Positions 1 to 7,639 of a stretch of DNA of 64,000 nucleotides are shown piece after piece. The DNA lies in NCBI GenBank assembly GCA_041687475.1, contig JAWLBW010000001.1, forward strand, positions 1 to 64,000, given 5' to 3'. The DNA comes from JAWLBW01 sp041687475 (GTDB taxonomy: Bacteria > J088 > JAWLBW01). The position numbers were made by a program, and so were the translations under genes. The number at the start of each line of letters is the position of its first letter. Positions within the stretch are counted from its first letter, which is position 1. Under the pieces are notes generated by a model, which made no database searches, had not been told where the DNA came from, and saw nothing but the letters and a program-made list of their open reading frames with translations.

Positions 1-1086
1 CGCTTCTGGAATGCCGCCGCGCAGTATGCCGTGCACCTCGCGGCTGCGCAGCAGCGAGCCGGCCACGATGTTCGCATCATCACGGCGGCCGGCGAGCCGC
101 CGGCCGAAAAGGCGCGGTCGCTGGGGCTCGATGTCGAGGCCCGCAACCTCGGTCCCCTGCATTCATTGGCGACCCTGGCGCTTCTGCGACGGGAAATCGG
201 TAATGTCGACGTTGTCAACGCCCATCACGCCGACCTGCAGAACCTGGCCCTGCTGGCCGCCGGCCGGTCGCATGCCCTGCTCGTGCGCACCCGTGTCGAC
301 GTGCGGCCGGCCAAGGGCGGCGCCCTGACGCGCCGGTTCTACGAACGACGCCTTGCGGGCTTCATCGTGCCGGGCGAAGAGTCGAAGCAACGCTATATTC
401 ATTCCCTGGGGGCCGACGCCGACCGCATACACGTCGTGTACGGCGGCGTCGACGGCGAGCGCTTCCGGCGCGACGAGCGGCAACGCCGCGAGGTTCGTGC
501 CCGTCTGGGCATTCCCGAAACCAGTCCGGTCTTTGTCTGGGTAGGCCGTCTGGCCCCCATCAAGGCCCCCGAGGTTTTTTTCGAGGCGGCGGCCGCCGTG
601 CACGCCCGGCACCCCGATGCCGTGTTTCTCGTTGCCGGTAAGGCCGTGCCGGGTTTCGAGGGGCATTACGAGGCCATCGCCCAGGGTAGCGGTTCGCCGG
701 GCTTGCGTTTGCTGGGGCATGTCTACGATATTGAAGCGCTGTACTCGGCCGCCGACGTCGGCGTCGTCACTTCGGTCGGCTCCGAGGCGCATTGCCGCGT
801 CGGGCTCGAGATGATGAGCGCCGGCCTGCCGGTGGTCGGCACCGATATCGGCGTAATTCCCGAAGTTGTAACCGACGGCGAAACGGGCTATATTGTACGG
901 TCGCACCAGGCCGCCGACCTGGCATCGGCCATGGAGCGGCTTGTAACCGACCACGCCCGTCGACGTGAACTCGGCGCAAACGCCCGGCGCCGCATCGAAG
1001 CCGGTTTCACGTTTGCGCGTTGGGTTGTCGCCACGGACGAAGCCTACGAGAAGATGCGGTTCCAGAGATCACGCGCATGGACTTGA
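1..1086 (+). CDS. Glycosyltransferase family 4 (GT-B), 5' end outside window
   Basis: Transfers a sugar from an activated donor to an acceptor, probably in LPS or another surface glycan. The frame is open from base 1 and the first codons (RFWNAAAQYAVHLAAAQQ) already match the N-terminal Rossmann half, so the gene starts upstream of the window; the GTG at 31 is internal. The acceptor half is followed by the donor-binding half with FVWVGRLAPIKAPE and, near the end, GLEMMSAGLPVVGTDIGVIPE, the usual GT4 nucleotide-sugar site. The stop overlaps the start of the heptose kinase gene by 10 bases, so the two are co-translated, which fits LPS core synthesis. The exact sugar cannot be told from sequence. 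Confidence 0.88.
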   Translation, partial: RFWNAAAQYAVHLAAAQQRAGHDVRIITAAGEPPAEKARSLGLDVEARNLGPLHSLATLALLRREIGNVDVVNAHHADLQNLALLAAGRSHALLVRTRVDVRPAKGGALTRRFYERRLAGFIVPGEESKQRYIHSLGADADRIHVVYGGVDGERFRRDERQRREVRARLGIPETSPVFVWVGRLAPIKAPEVFFEAAAAVHARHPDAVFLVAGKAVPGFEGHYEAIAQGSGSPGLRLLGHVYDIEALYSAADVGVVTSVGSEAHCRVGLEMMSAGLPVVGTDIGVIPEVVTDGETGYIVRSHQAADLASAMERLVTDHARRRELGANARRRIEAGFTFARWVVATDEAYEKMRFQRSRAWT

Positions 1087-2096
1087 AGCAGGCAGACAAA
1101 CGACTGCTGAACTTTGCCGACGGACGCATTCTCGTCGTGGGCGACGTCATTCTCGACGAATTTCTCTACGGCGAAGCCGACCGCATCAGCCCCGAGGCGC
1201 CGGTGCCCGTGGTCGACGTGCAACGGCATACCACGCAGCTCGGCGGCGCCGCCAATGTCGTCAACAACCTGGTGGCCCTCGGCGCCAAGGCCGCCCTTTG
1301 CGGCGTCATCGGCAACGACGACGGCGGCAATCGCGTTCTCAAACTTCTGCACGAACTCAATGTTCCGACCGACGGGGCCGTCGTTGAAATCGGCCGCCCC
1401 ACGACGGTGAAGACCCGCGTCATTGCCGCGCACCAGCAGGTCGTGCGTTTCGACCGCGAAGATCGCTCGCCGCTGCAGGGTGCCCGCAAGAAACTCATGC
1501 AGTTCATCAGGCGGGCCCAGAAGAATTTCAACGCCATCATCATCAGCGATTACGGTAAGGGCGTCGTTTCCGAAGAGGTGGTCGCCGCCGTACTCGAGGC
1601 GGGACGGAAGCAGGGCATTCCGGTTCTGGTCGATCCGAAACCCGGCAATATTCACCTGTACAAGGGCGTGACGGCCATTACGCCCAATGTGAAGGAAGCC
1701 GGCGAGTCGCTGGGGCGGGCCCTCGTGAACAAGCACGAGCCGGTCGAACAGGCGGGGCGCGACCTGCTTGCGCGCATTGAAGGCGACATGGTCTTGCTTA
1801 CCCGCGGCGATCAAGGCATGACGCTGTTCCGAAAGGATAGCGCTTCCCATCACATTCCCACCCGTGCGCGTCAGGTGTTCGACGTCACGGGGGCGGGCGA
1901 TACGGTCATCGCGACCTTTACGCTGGCGTTGACCGCGGGCGCCAGTCCGGCCGAGGCGGCCGAATTGGCCAATCATGCAGCCGGCGTCGTCGTCGGTAAA
2001 CTGGGAACGGCCACGGCCACACCCGTCGAGATTCGCGATGCGCTCGCGGTGGCTCGGCAGGTCGGTAGAGACAAGGCTTCGGGCAAGGAGAAGTAG
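1077..2096 (+). CDS. rfaE1: D-glycero-beta-D-manno-heptose-7-phosphate kinase (kinase-only HldE/RfaE1)
   Basis: Phosphorylates heptose 7-phosphate at C1 on the route to ADP-heptose for LPS inner core; cytosolic. This is a 339-residue PfkB/ribokinase fold: N-terminal ILVVGDVILDEFLYGEADRISPEAPVPV, a GGAANV sugar-site loop, and the C-terminal PfkB signature DVTGAGDTVIATF with the catalytic Asp. It ends after the kinase domain, so unlike E. coli HldE it has no cytidylyltransferase half; that activity must be encoded elsewhere. I chose ATG 1077 because the PfkB fold begins right after it; an earlier in-frame start would only add residues overlapping the glycosyltransferase. It overlaps the upstream gene by 10 bases and lies 5 bases before the DHH gene. 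Confidence 0.93.
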   Translation: MDLKQADKRLLNFADGRILVVGDVILDEFLYGEADRISPEAPVPVVDVQRHTTQLGGAANVVNNLVALGAKAALCGVIGNDDGGNRVLKLLHELNVPTDGAVVEIGRPTTVKTRVIAAHQQVVRFDREDRSPLQGARKKLMQFIRRAQKNFNAIIISDYGKGVVSEEVVAAVLEAGRKQGIPVLVDPKPGNIHLYKGVTAITPNVKEAGESLGRALVNKHEPVEQAGRDLLARIEGDMVLLTRGDQGMTLFRKDSASHHIPTRARQVFDVTGAGDTVIATFTLALTAGASPAEAAELANHAAGVVVGKLGTATATPVEIRDALAVARQVGRDKASGKEK

Positions 2097-2101
2097 AGCG
2101 A

Positions 2102-3142
2102 ATGAACGAGCACGAGGTTCGCGAGCAGATACGTCAGGCGGTCGACCGGGGGTCGACGTTTCTGATTACATCGGCCGTGAAACCCGACGGCGACTCGGTT
2201 TCGGCGCAGCTGGCGTTAAAAGCGCTGATCGAAAGCTACAAGGGTACGGCAGACGTACGCGTCGACATCATCAACGAGGTTCATTGTCCGCACCGCTATG
2301 CGTTCCTGCCCGGAACGGCCGACATGAAAACGATGGACGACGATGTGCTCGGCGATTACGACGTCGCCTTCGCGGTCGACTGCAGCCCCGAGCGTATCGG
2401 CCGTGTGCGGGCCCTTTTCGAACGGGCCGGAACGCGCATTACCATCGATCACCACAAGGTTCGTACCGAAGGCGGCGCCCAGATCAATCTCGTGCGTCCG
2501 AAGGCTTCGAGCACGGCCGAGATCATTTACGGTTTCATTGAAGACGAAGCCTGGCGCACCGAGCTCACGCCCGAGCTGGCCGCGATTCTCTACACCGGCA
2601 TGATCTTCGATACCGGCGGTTTTCTCTACAAGCTCACCACGCCGCAGACCATGCGCGTGGCGGCCAGGCTGCTGGAAACCGGATTCAATTTCCCTGCCGT
2701 GGCCGAGCGCGTTCTGCTCGTACGCACGTATTCGGCCCGCGTGCTGCTCGGCAAGGTGCTCTCGACCATGAAGCGCAATCGGCAGGGCACCGTCGGGTAC
2801 GCGGTCGTGACCATGCGCATGATGCAGGACGCCGACGCCCACATCGACGATCTCGAGGGCATTGTCGAGCAGATGATTTTCACCGAAGGCGTCGAGGTGT
2901 CCGTGCTGGCCGTCGAGCTGGGCGAAAACGAGTACAAGCTCTCGCTGCGTTCGCGTGGAAAAATCGACGTTGCCTCGCTCGCGCGCGATCTCGACCCCCA
3001 GGGCGGCGGGCATGACCGTGCGGCCGGGTGCAATCTGAAGGGCGACGCCAAGGAAGTCATCTGGCGGGTCGTGGCCGAAGTCGACGCCCGCCTCGAAGCC
3101 ATTGACCCTGATACCGATGAACACGTCGGGGCTCGGGCCTGA
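2102..3142 (+). CDS. DHH/DHHA1 phosphoesterase, NrnA-like
   Basis: The family (NrnA, nano-RNase / pAp phosphatase) uses two metals to hydrolyse short oligoribonucleotides and 3'-phosphoadenosine phosphate. The 346 residues fit the family. Visible motifs: I, KPDGD at about 27-31; II, AVDCS; III, the name-giving TIDHH near 115; and the DHHA1 substrate motif GGGHDRAAG near 301. Oddity: the His that normally opens motif I (SHxxPDGD) is Ala25 here (TSAVKPDGD). That His is a metal ligand in characterised NrnA proteins, so activity may be altered. It lies 5 bases after rfaE1 and 8 before the next gene, in one operon. Confidence 0.85.
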   Translation: MNEHEVREQIRQAVDRGSTFLITSAVKPDGDSVSAQLALKALIESYKGTADVRVDIINEVHCPHRYAFLPGTADMKTMDDDVLGDYDVAFAVDCSPERIGRVRALFERAGTRITIDHHKVRTEGGAQINLVRPKASSTAEIIYGFIEDEAWRTELTPELAAILYTGMIFDTGGFLYKLTTPQTMRVAARLLETGFNFPAVAERVLLVRTYSARVLLGKVLSTMKRNRQGTVGYAVVTMRMMQDADAHIDDLEGIVEQMIFTEGVEVSVLAVELGENEYKLSLRSRGKIDVASLARDLDPQGGGHDRAAGCNLKGDAKEVIWRVVAEVDARLEAIDPDTDEHVGARA

Positions 3143-3150
3143 GACCGAAC

Positions 3151-3519
3151 GTGCGGCTTTCGCTGTTTTCCGAGATTGACGTTCTCGAGGCCGCGCGTCG
3201 CGTCGTATCGTCGAGCCGTCGACGGCATGAACACCTGATCGGCCTTTCTTCCGATGCCCCCCAGCCCGACGGAGAGAATCCGTACGTCAGGGTATTTCTC
3301 GAACTGTACCGCTTCGCCCGCGGCGAGGTCGAACTGCGTGAGCGCGCGTCGGTTCAGCTCGATGTGGCCCGAACGGTGCTGGGCGACCCGCTGTATACGG
3401 GGGCCGAAAGCGAAGTCGAAAGTCCCCTGCTTCTTGTCGTGGCCTCGGGGGCGGTCGCCCGCCTGAAACTGCTCGAAGGCCACTCACTGACGCCCGAAGA
3501 AACCGAGTTGCTCTCATGA
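3151..3519 (+). CDS. Hypothetical protein, 122 aa
   Basis: Not recognised. It has a GTG start 8 bases after the DHH gene and its stop overlaps the next gene's ATG in an ATGA, so it sits firmly inside the operon. It is a charged, mostly alpha-helical cytosolic-looking protein with no signal peptide, cysteine or membrane segment; the middle (RVFLELYRFARGEVELRERA) looks amphipathic. The conserved-looking end SGAVARLKLLEGHSLTPEE could be a small interaction domain. No function is proposed. Confidence 0.7.
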   Translation: MRLSLFSEIDVLEAARRVVSSSRRRHEHLIGLSSDAPQPDGENPYVRVFLELYRFARGEVELRERASVQLDVARTVLGDPLYTGAESEVESPLLLVVASGAVARLKLLEGHSLTPEETELLS

Positions 3520-4088
3520 AGCAAGCTTTTTGCCTAGCCTTCGCCGGCATGCGTCTTTCGGCGCCGGCGCTGTTTTTACTGCTCTCGCTGCTGGTGGCGG
3601 CTTCACCCGCCGCCGGCGACAGCGACAGGAAAACGCCCCGTACCCTGGAAGGGGGAATTCAGATCTGGACGAACGGAAACTGGTCGCTCATCAGGGCCGA
3701 CGTGGGGCCCCGCTGGACGTTCGATGAGTGGCTGTCGGTACGACCTCATGGCTCGATCGGTCCCGCCTTCCTGCCCAATATTTCCGGCGCCCCGCTCAGC
3801 CTCGGAGCCTACCTCGATGTCGACGCGTCCATCACGGTCGGCGACCGCAAAGCCATTCAAATCGGCCCGGGCGGCGGTGTCTCTACCATTACCGGCCTCT
3901 TCGACGTGACCGGTGTCGTCTTCCCCAACGCCTTCGCCCAGGCGGCCTTTCGCTGGGACGAAAACCTCATCGGTCTGATGGCCATCTGGGGTCAGCAGTA
4001 CGATTACGATTCCGTGCTGAACATCGGCGGTCCCGAAAAAATCCGTTTTTCGGGTATCGGCCTGCGTTTCGAGTACGTCGTAGACTGA
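3516..4088 (+). CDS. Secreted beta-rich protein, probable small outer-membrane barrel
   Basis: Not assigned to a named family. Residues 1 to about 34 form a Sec signal (basic start, then LSAPALFLLLSLLVAASPAAG). The mature part alternates polar and hydrophobic residues with many aromatics and glycines (IWTNGNWSLIRADVGPRW, AQAAFRWDENLIGLMAIW) and ends RFEYVVD, a pattern typical of small beta-barrels, although the last residue is Asp rather than Phe. Translation is coupled to the previous gene by ATGA overlap. It is the last gene of the operon; a hairpin lies about 90 bases downstream. Confidence 0.68.
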   Translation: MKQAFCLAFAGMRLSAPALFLLLSLLVAASPAAGDSDRKTPRTLEGGIQIWTNGNWSLIRADVGPRWTFDEWLSVRPHGSIGPAFLPNISGAPLSLGAYLDVDASITVGDRKAIQIGPGGGVSTITGLFDVTGVVFPNAFAQAAFRWDENLIGLMAIWGQQYDYDSVLNIGGPEKIRFSGIGLRFEYVVD

Positions 4089-4174
4089 GACGCCCCGGAG
4101 AGCACTGAACGTGGAGCGTATCCAACGTTTACCGGCAACGCACGGACAGAAAGACTCTGCCGACGGTGATTGCA

Positions 4175-4202
4175 CAAAAAAAGCCCGGCCTGAGCCGGGC
4201 TT
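4175..4202 (-). terminator. Intrinsic terminator after the DsbA-like gene
   Basis: Perfect 9-bp stem (AAGCCCGGC / GCCGGGCTT) with a 4-base loop. Read on the minus strand it is followed by a run of seven or more T. It lies 23 bases past the stop of the minus-strand thioredoxin gene. It may also stop plus-strand transcription weakly, since the operon at 1-4088 ends just before it. Confidence 0.85.
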
Positions 4203-4225
4203 GAATCGTTGATGGCGACAGGAAC

Positions 4226-4954
4226 TCAGTTGCCGAGTTCTTCGTCGATGATGCGTTCGAAAGCCACCGAGGGCTGCGCGCCGACCAGACGGCGGCCGTT
4301 GATGAAGAACGTGGGCGTTCCGCTGACACCGACCGAGCGACCGGCATTCAGTCCGTCGCGAACCTTCGAGGCGAAGCGTTCGCTGCCGAGGCAGGCGTCG
4401 AACTTCACGCCGTCGAGGTTCAGCTTGCGGGCGTAGCCCTTCAGCTCTTCCTCGGAAAGATTGCGCTGGTTTTCGAAGAGTACGTCGTGGTATTCCCAGT
4501 ACTTACCCTGCTCGCCCGCGCAGTGCGCAGCTTCGCTGGCCTTCTGGGCCTTCTGGTGGAAGGGAAGGGGGAAGTCCTTGAATACGAAGCGCACCTTGTC
4601 GCCGTACTTCTCCTTCAGGCCTTTGTACGTGTCGCGGTAATAGCGACCGCAGAAGGGGCACTCGTAGTCGGAGAATTCGACGATGGTAACCTTGGCATCC
4701 TTGGGGCCGAGCTGCGGGTCGTCGGCCTTGACGAGCTTGGACACGTCGACCTGGGGCGGCTCTTCGGGTTCTTCGCCGGCACCGAGGGGTGGGCCATCCT
4801 GCAGGGCAACCGCAACGGCACGGTCCAGTACGTTGAGTCGATTTCCGATGTAACCCGTCGAGGCGGCGACGGTCGCAATGATTACGAGCGTAGCGATAAC
4901 AATCGCGGTAACGACGCCCTTCTGACTACCCGTGTTCGGGCTCTGCTCACTCAT
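4226..4954 (-). CDS. DsbA-family thiol oxidoreductase, membrane anchored
   Basis: Periplasmic disulfide oxidoreductase of the DsbA/BdbD (DSBA-like thioredoxin) type. A short cytosolic N-terminus precedes one membrane segment (about 14-34, VVTAIVIATLVIIATVAASTGYIG). A Glu/Pro-rich linker follows, then the thioredoxin fold with active site CPFC at 99-102 in the context FSDYECPFCGRYY and the cis-Pro region SGTPTFFINGRRL. Two further cysteines (AAHCAG and DACLGS) are placed as in BdbD-like proteins with a second disulfide. An AGGAG sits 11 bases before the ATG. It is a single-gene unit with its own promoter and terminator. It probably oxidises exported proteins, which suits a region full of secreted proteins. 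Confidence 0.9.
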   Translation of the reverse strand: MSEQSPNTGSQKGVVTAIVIATLVIIATVAASTGYIGNRLNVLDRAVAVALQDGPPLGAGEEPEEPPQVDVSKLVKADDPQLGPKDAKVTIVEFSDYECPFCGRYYRDTYKGLKEKYGDKVRFVFKDFPLPFHQKAQKASEAAHCAGEQGKYWEYHDVLFENQRNLSEEELKGYARKLNLDGVKFDACLGSERFASKVRDGLNAGRSVGVSGTPTFFINGRRLVGAQPSVAFERIIDEELGN

Positions 4955-4980
4955 GGATGGCTGTCTCCTGGAAAAGTCTT

Positions 4981-5010
4981 ACTATACCCCGCCGCCGGTG
5001 CCGCTCGCAA
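4981..5010 (-). promoter_or_regulatory. Sigma70-type promoter for the DsbA-like gene
   Basis: On the minus strand, TTGCGA (5010-5005), an 18-base spacer and TATAGT (4986-4981), then about 20 bases of leader before the ribosome site. Five of six -10 bases and four of six -35 bases match consensus. Confidence 0.5.
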
Positions 5011-5047
5011 TCGCGGTTGCGCTCTTCCTTGCCACCGCCTGCTTTGT

Positions 5048-5866
5048 TCAGCTTTCGGGAGCGTCGCCCAGCGGGTACTGGTAGCCGGCGACTCCGACGA
5101 ATCGTTTCTGTTCTTCGGAGTAGTGCCTGTGTTCGATATGCAGCCGGGCGCCGTCGGCTTCAATCACGTTGAGACTGTTCATGCCGTGTTCGGCATGGCG
5201 CCCCCTGGTGCTCATGGTCGTGCCCGAATGCACCACCAGGGTACGGTGCCTGAGCCGGGGATAGTGGTCGCGTACCTGCACGACGAACGAGTGGTGCAGA
5301 TGGCCCGAAAGCAGAACGTCGACACCGGCTTCGTTCAGGGCGTACGCAGCCGCGCGGGCGCGGCTTGCCACCGGATCGTACACCTGACCCGGGGCCGGCA
5401 GCAGATGGTGGTGGGCGGTCGCGACACGCAGCGTTCCCCGAGGTGCGTCGGCAAAAAATGCTTTCATTGCCTGCAGCGACGATGCACGAAAAACGCCGTT
5501 CTTGAGAGTGAAGCCCTTCGCGGTGTTGAGGCCGTATATCCACACGCCGTCGAGTCGAAGCGTCGGCTCGAGCTCGTCGGATAAATGGGTCCGATAGCGG
5601 CCGAAGGGATCGCCGAGCCTTTCGTGCACGGCCCAGAGCGGTACGTCATGGTTGCCCGGTATGACCACCTGCGGTACCCTGAGACTCGCCAACCAATTAC
5701 GGGCTTCGGTAAACTGCTCGGGTCGCGCGCGCTGGGTCAGATCTCCGCTGACGACGAGGGCATCGGGCTGTTCGTCTTCAACCAGCTTGCGCACGACTGT
5801 GTCCATCTCGGCACGGTGCGGAGGACCGAAGTGGATATCGGAAATATGCAACAGACGGACAGACAA
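5048..5866 (-). CDS. Calcineurin-like metallophosphoesterase
   Basis: Dinuclear metal phosphoesterase, cytosolic, about 272 residues, resembling the CpdA / 3',5'-cAMP phosphodiesterase-like branch. All five metal-site blocks are visible: HISDIHFG, VSGDLT, IPGNHDVP, ATAHHHLLP and LSGHLHHSF. I chose TTG 5866 because GGAG lies 6 bases upstream of it and the fold begins at VRLLHISD; GTG 5881 is possible. Either way the start overlaps the 5' end of divergent bioD, so the two genes share their start region. The substrate is unknown. Confidence 0.85.
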   Translation of the reverse strand: MSVRLLHISDIHFGPPHRAEMDTVVRKLVEDEQPDALVVSGDLTQRARPEQFTEARNWLASLRVPQVVIPGNHDVPLWAVHERLGDPFGRYRTHLSDELEPTLRLDGVWIYGLNTAKGFTLKNGVFRASSLQAMKAFFADAPRGTLRVATAHHHLLPAPGQVYDPVASRARAAAYALNEAGVDVLLSGHLHHSFVVQVRDHYPRLRHRTLVVHSGTTMSTRGRHAEHGMNSLNVIEADGARLHIEHRHYSEEQKRFVGVAGYQYPLGDAPES

Positions 5867-6544
5867 GATATTCTCCAACACAAGGCTTTCTTCGTTACCG
5901 GTACCGACACCGAAGTCGGTAAGACCTGGGTAGCGGCGGCCATCGCGGCTTCGGCCGAGGCGGCCGGGCTTCCGTGGCACTATTTCAAACCTGCCGAAAG
6001 CGGCGAAAACGAGCAGGACTCCGACGGCGCTCGCGTTCGCGAGTGGGCCGGCGAGCGCGTGACCGTAGGTTATCATCTCGATACGCCGCTTGCCCCGCTG
6101 TTTGCTGCCGAGGCCGCCGGCCTTTCCATCGACGTCGCCCGACTCGACGCGCAAATGGCCGAACTGCGCAACGCGCACCGACCCCTCATCGTCGAAGGCG
6201 CGGGCGGGTTGCTCACACCCTACAATGAGAATACCACGGCCCTCGACCTCATATGCCGGTGGAAGCTGCCCGCATTGGTCGTGGCCGGTAACAGACTCGG
6301 CTGCCTCAATCACACCCTGTTGACGCTTCAGGCCCTTGCGGCGGCAAATGTGCCCGTGCTGGGTGTTGTTTTCAACGATGTGGGAAGCGGGCAGAGCATG
6401 GCCCGGAACCCCCTCGACTTCCGTCGCTTCAGCGATGTTCCGGTCATTGCCTGGCTGCAAAGGCTGGCGCCTGACGCACGCCCCGACGCGACCTGGTGGC
6501 ACGCGGGCGTTGCCCGGGCCCGGGCCTTGAAGGCGACGCGCTGA
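5846..6544 (+). CDS. bioD: ATP-dependent dethiobiotin synthetase
   Basis: Closes the ureido ring of 7,8-diaminopelargonate with CO2 and ATP to give dethiobiotin, the penultimate step of biotin synthesis. 232 residues, a typical length. Visible motifs: P-loop FFVTGTDTEVGKTWVAAA at 13-30; the FKPAESGE substrate lysine region; VEGAGGLLTP with the conserved GAGG; and GNRLGCLNHTLLT near the nucleotide-base site. ATG 5846 is the only plausible start before the P-loop. No other biotin gene is nearby, so it is an orphan. Its first 21 bases overlap the oppositely directed phosphoesterase gene. Confidence 0.93.
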   Translation: MQQTDRQDILQHKAFFVTGTDTEVGKTWVAAAIAASAEAAGLPWHYFKPAESGENEQDSDGARVREWAGERVTVGYHLDTPLAPLFAAEAAGLSIDVARLDAQMAELRNAHRPLIVEGAGGLLTPYNENTTALDLICRWKLPALVVAGNRLGCLNHTLLTLQALAAANVPVLGVVFNDVGSGQSMARNPLDFRRFSDVPVIAWLQRLAPDARPDATWWHAGVARARALKATR

Positions 6545-6606
6545 AGCCGGTGTTACCGAACACCCGGCCTCCGAAGGCAGCGAATTAAAACAGAAGCAGC
6601 GGAAAC

Positions 6607-6644
6607 AAAAAAGAAGCCCCGGTACCTGTCGTACCAGGGCTTCT
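6607..6644 (-). terminator. Intrinsic terminator after the DUF362 gene
   Basis: A 14-bp stem with one mismatch (6612-6625 against 6631-6644; arms contain AGAAGCCC and GGGCTTCT). On the minus strand it is followed by a T-run. It lies just past the stop at 6668. It also separates convergent bioD from the DUF362 gene. Confidence 0.75.
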
Positions 6645-6667
6645 CGGTATGATTGGCCTTTCAGCCG

Positions 6668-7573
6668 TCAGGCGGCAGGCAGTTGCATGGACTGCATGCG
6701 CTTGTGCGGCTGGAAGTCGACCCGTACCTCGTCGATGCTCAGCCCGCGGAACGACTCGTCTTCATAGGCATCGAGCTGTTCCGCGCGCGCCAGCTGCAGG
6801 TAAGGAATGTCGTCCGGCTCGAACCCCATCGCCTGCGCGGCGGCGAAGTCGGCGCTGAGCGCGTCATCGGAACCCAGCACCAGGTCGGTCGACTTCGGGG
6901 TACCCCGAACGGGACCGTTGCCTTCCTGACCGTTGCCGTCAATGATGGCAAGGTCGGGCTCGATGAGGTTGTACAGACTCAGCAGGTTGCTGCTGTAGGC
7001 CCGCGCGCTCTGCGAAAGCTCGCCGTCGTTCATCTCATTGGGCTTGCGGCCGGCAAACCCGTGCAGCCGCAGCTTGTTGTCGGTGCCGACCACGCAACCG
7101 GCGAGGTTCTGAACGGCACCGGCCATGGCCACGTGGTCGTGGGTTTTCAGCAGGCTCAGGCTGATGACGAAGTCGGCATCGATGACCGTTGCCGAAACAG
7201 GCAGCGTCATGCGCTCGCCGCGCGCATCGGTGAACTCGATGTCGTAGCCCTTGTCGCGATTGCAGTCGAGAAGCTCGACCTTCGCGTCCTTCATGTTCTG
7301 TGCGAAGTCGCCGTAACCCAGCGAGCGAAAGGTTTCCCAGGTATCGCCGTGGTCATTGCTTTCGGCAATGATGATGCGGCGGGGGTTACCCCGTTCACGC
7401 ACCCAATCGATAACGGCGCGAACAAAGGAAATCTGCGTGAAGGCACCGTTGCCGGCGTCGGGGCCCGGCAGGTCGGGCTTGATGACGACAGTGCCGACGA
7501 TGACCGGGTTCAAATCGGTCAACGCATCTTTCACCGCCTGGTAACGGTCTTCATTCTTTCCAACGTAAATCAT
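6668..7573 (-). CDS. DUF362-domain protein
   Basis: Member of the DUF362 family, uncharacterised proteins often linked to iron-sulfur or redox biology. Diagnostic stretches are VVIKPDLPGPD, RRIIIAESNDHGDTWETF, ADFVISLSLLKTHDHVAMAGAVQNLAGCVVGTDNK and LAIIDGNGQEGNGP. There is no ferredoxin-type Cys cluster, so this is the domain alone, cytosolic. Start: ATG 7573 (MIYVGKNE) is preceded at 13 bases by AAGGAG; GTG 7582 is closer to that site. The ATG at 7603 lies inside the -10 box and is unlikely. It is a single gene with its own promoter and terminator. Confidence 0.8.
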   Translation of the reverse strand: MIYVGKNEDRYQAVKDALTDLNPVIVGTVVIKPDLPGPDAGNGAFTQISFVRAVIDWVRERGNPRRIIIAESNDHGDTWETFRSLGYGDFAQNMKDAKVELLDCNRDKGYDIEFTDARGERMTLPVSATVIDADFVISLSLLKTHDHVAMAGAVQNLAGCVVGTDNKLRLHGFAGRKPNEMNDGELSQSARAYSSNLLSLYNLIEPDLAIIDGNGQEGNGPVRGTPKSTDLVLGSDDALSADFAAAQAMGFEPDDIPYLQLARAEQLDAYEDESFRGLSIDEVRVDFQPHKRMQSMQLPAA

Positions 7574-7601
7574 AGCTCGCACCCGTCTCCTTGATGTGTC
7601 C

Positions 7602-7631
7602 ATTATAACGGCGCATTTTTACAGCCTTCAA
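7602..7631 (-). promoter_or_regulatory. Strong sigma70-type promoter for the DUF362 gene
   Basis: Minus strand: TTGAAG (7631-7626), 18-base spacer, perfect TATAAT (7607-7602). The start point would fall near 7595, just before an AAGGAG ribosome site. This is one of the closest matches to consensus in the window. Confidence 0.7.
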
Positions 7632-7639
7632 TAGGCTTT

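Noticed and set aside
5867..6502. N-terminal extension of the phosphoesterase frame to 6502
   Set aside because: It would be antisense to bioD; the metal-binding fold starts at 5866 with a ribosome site.
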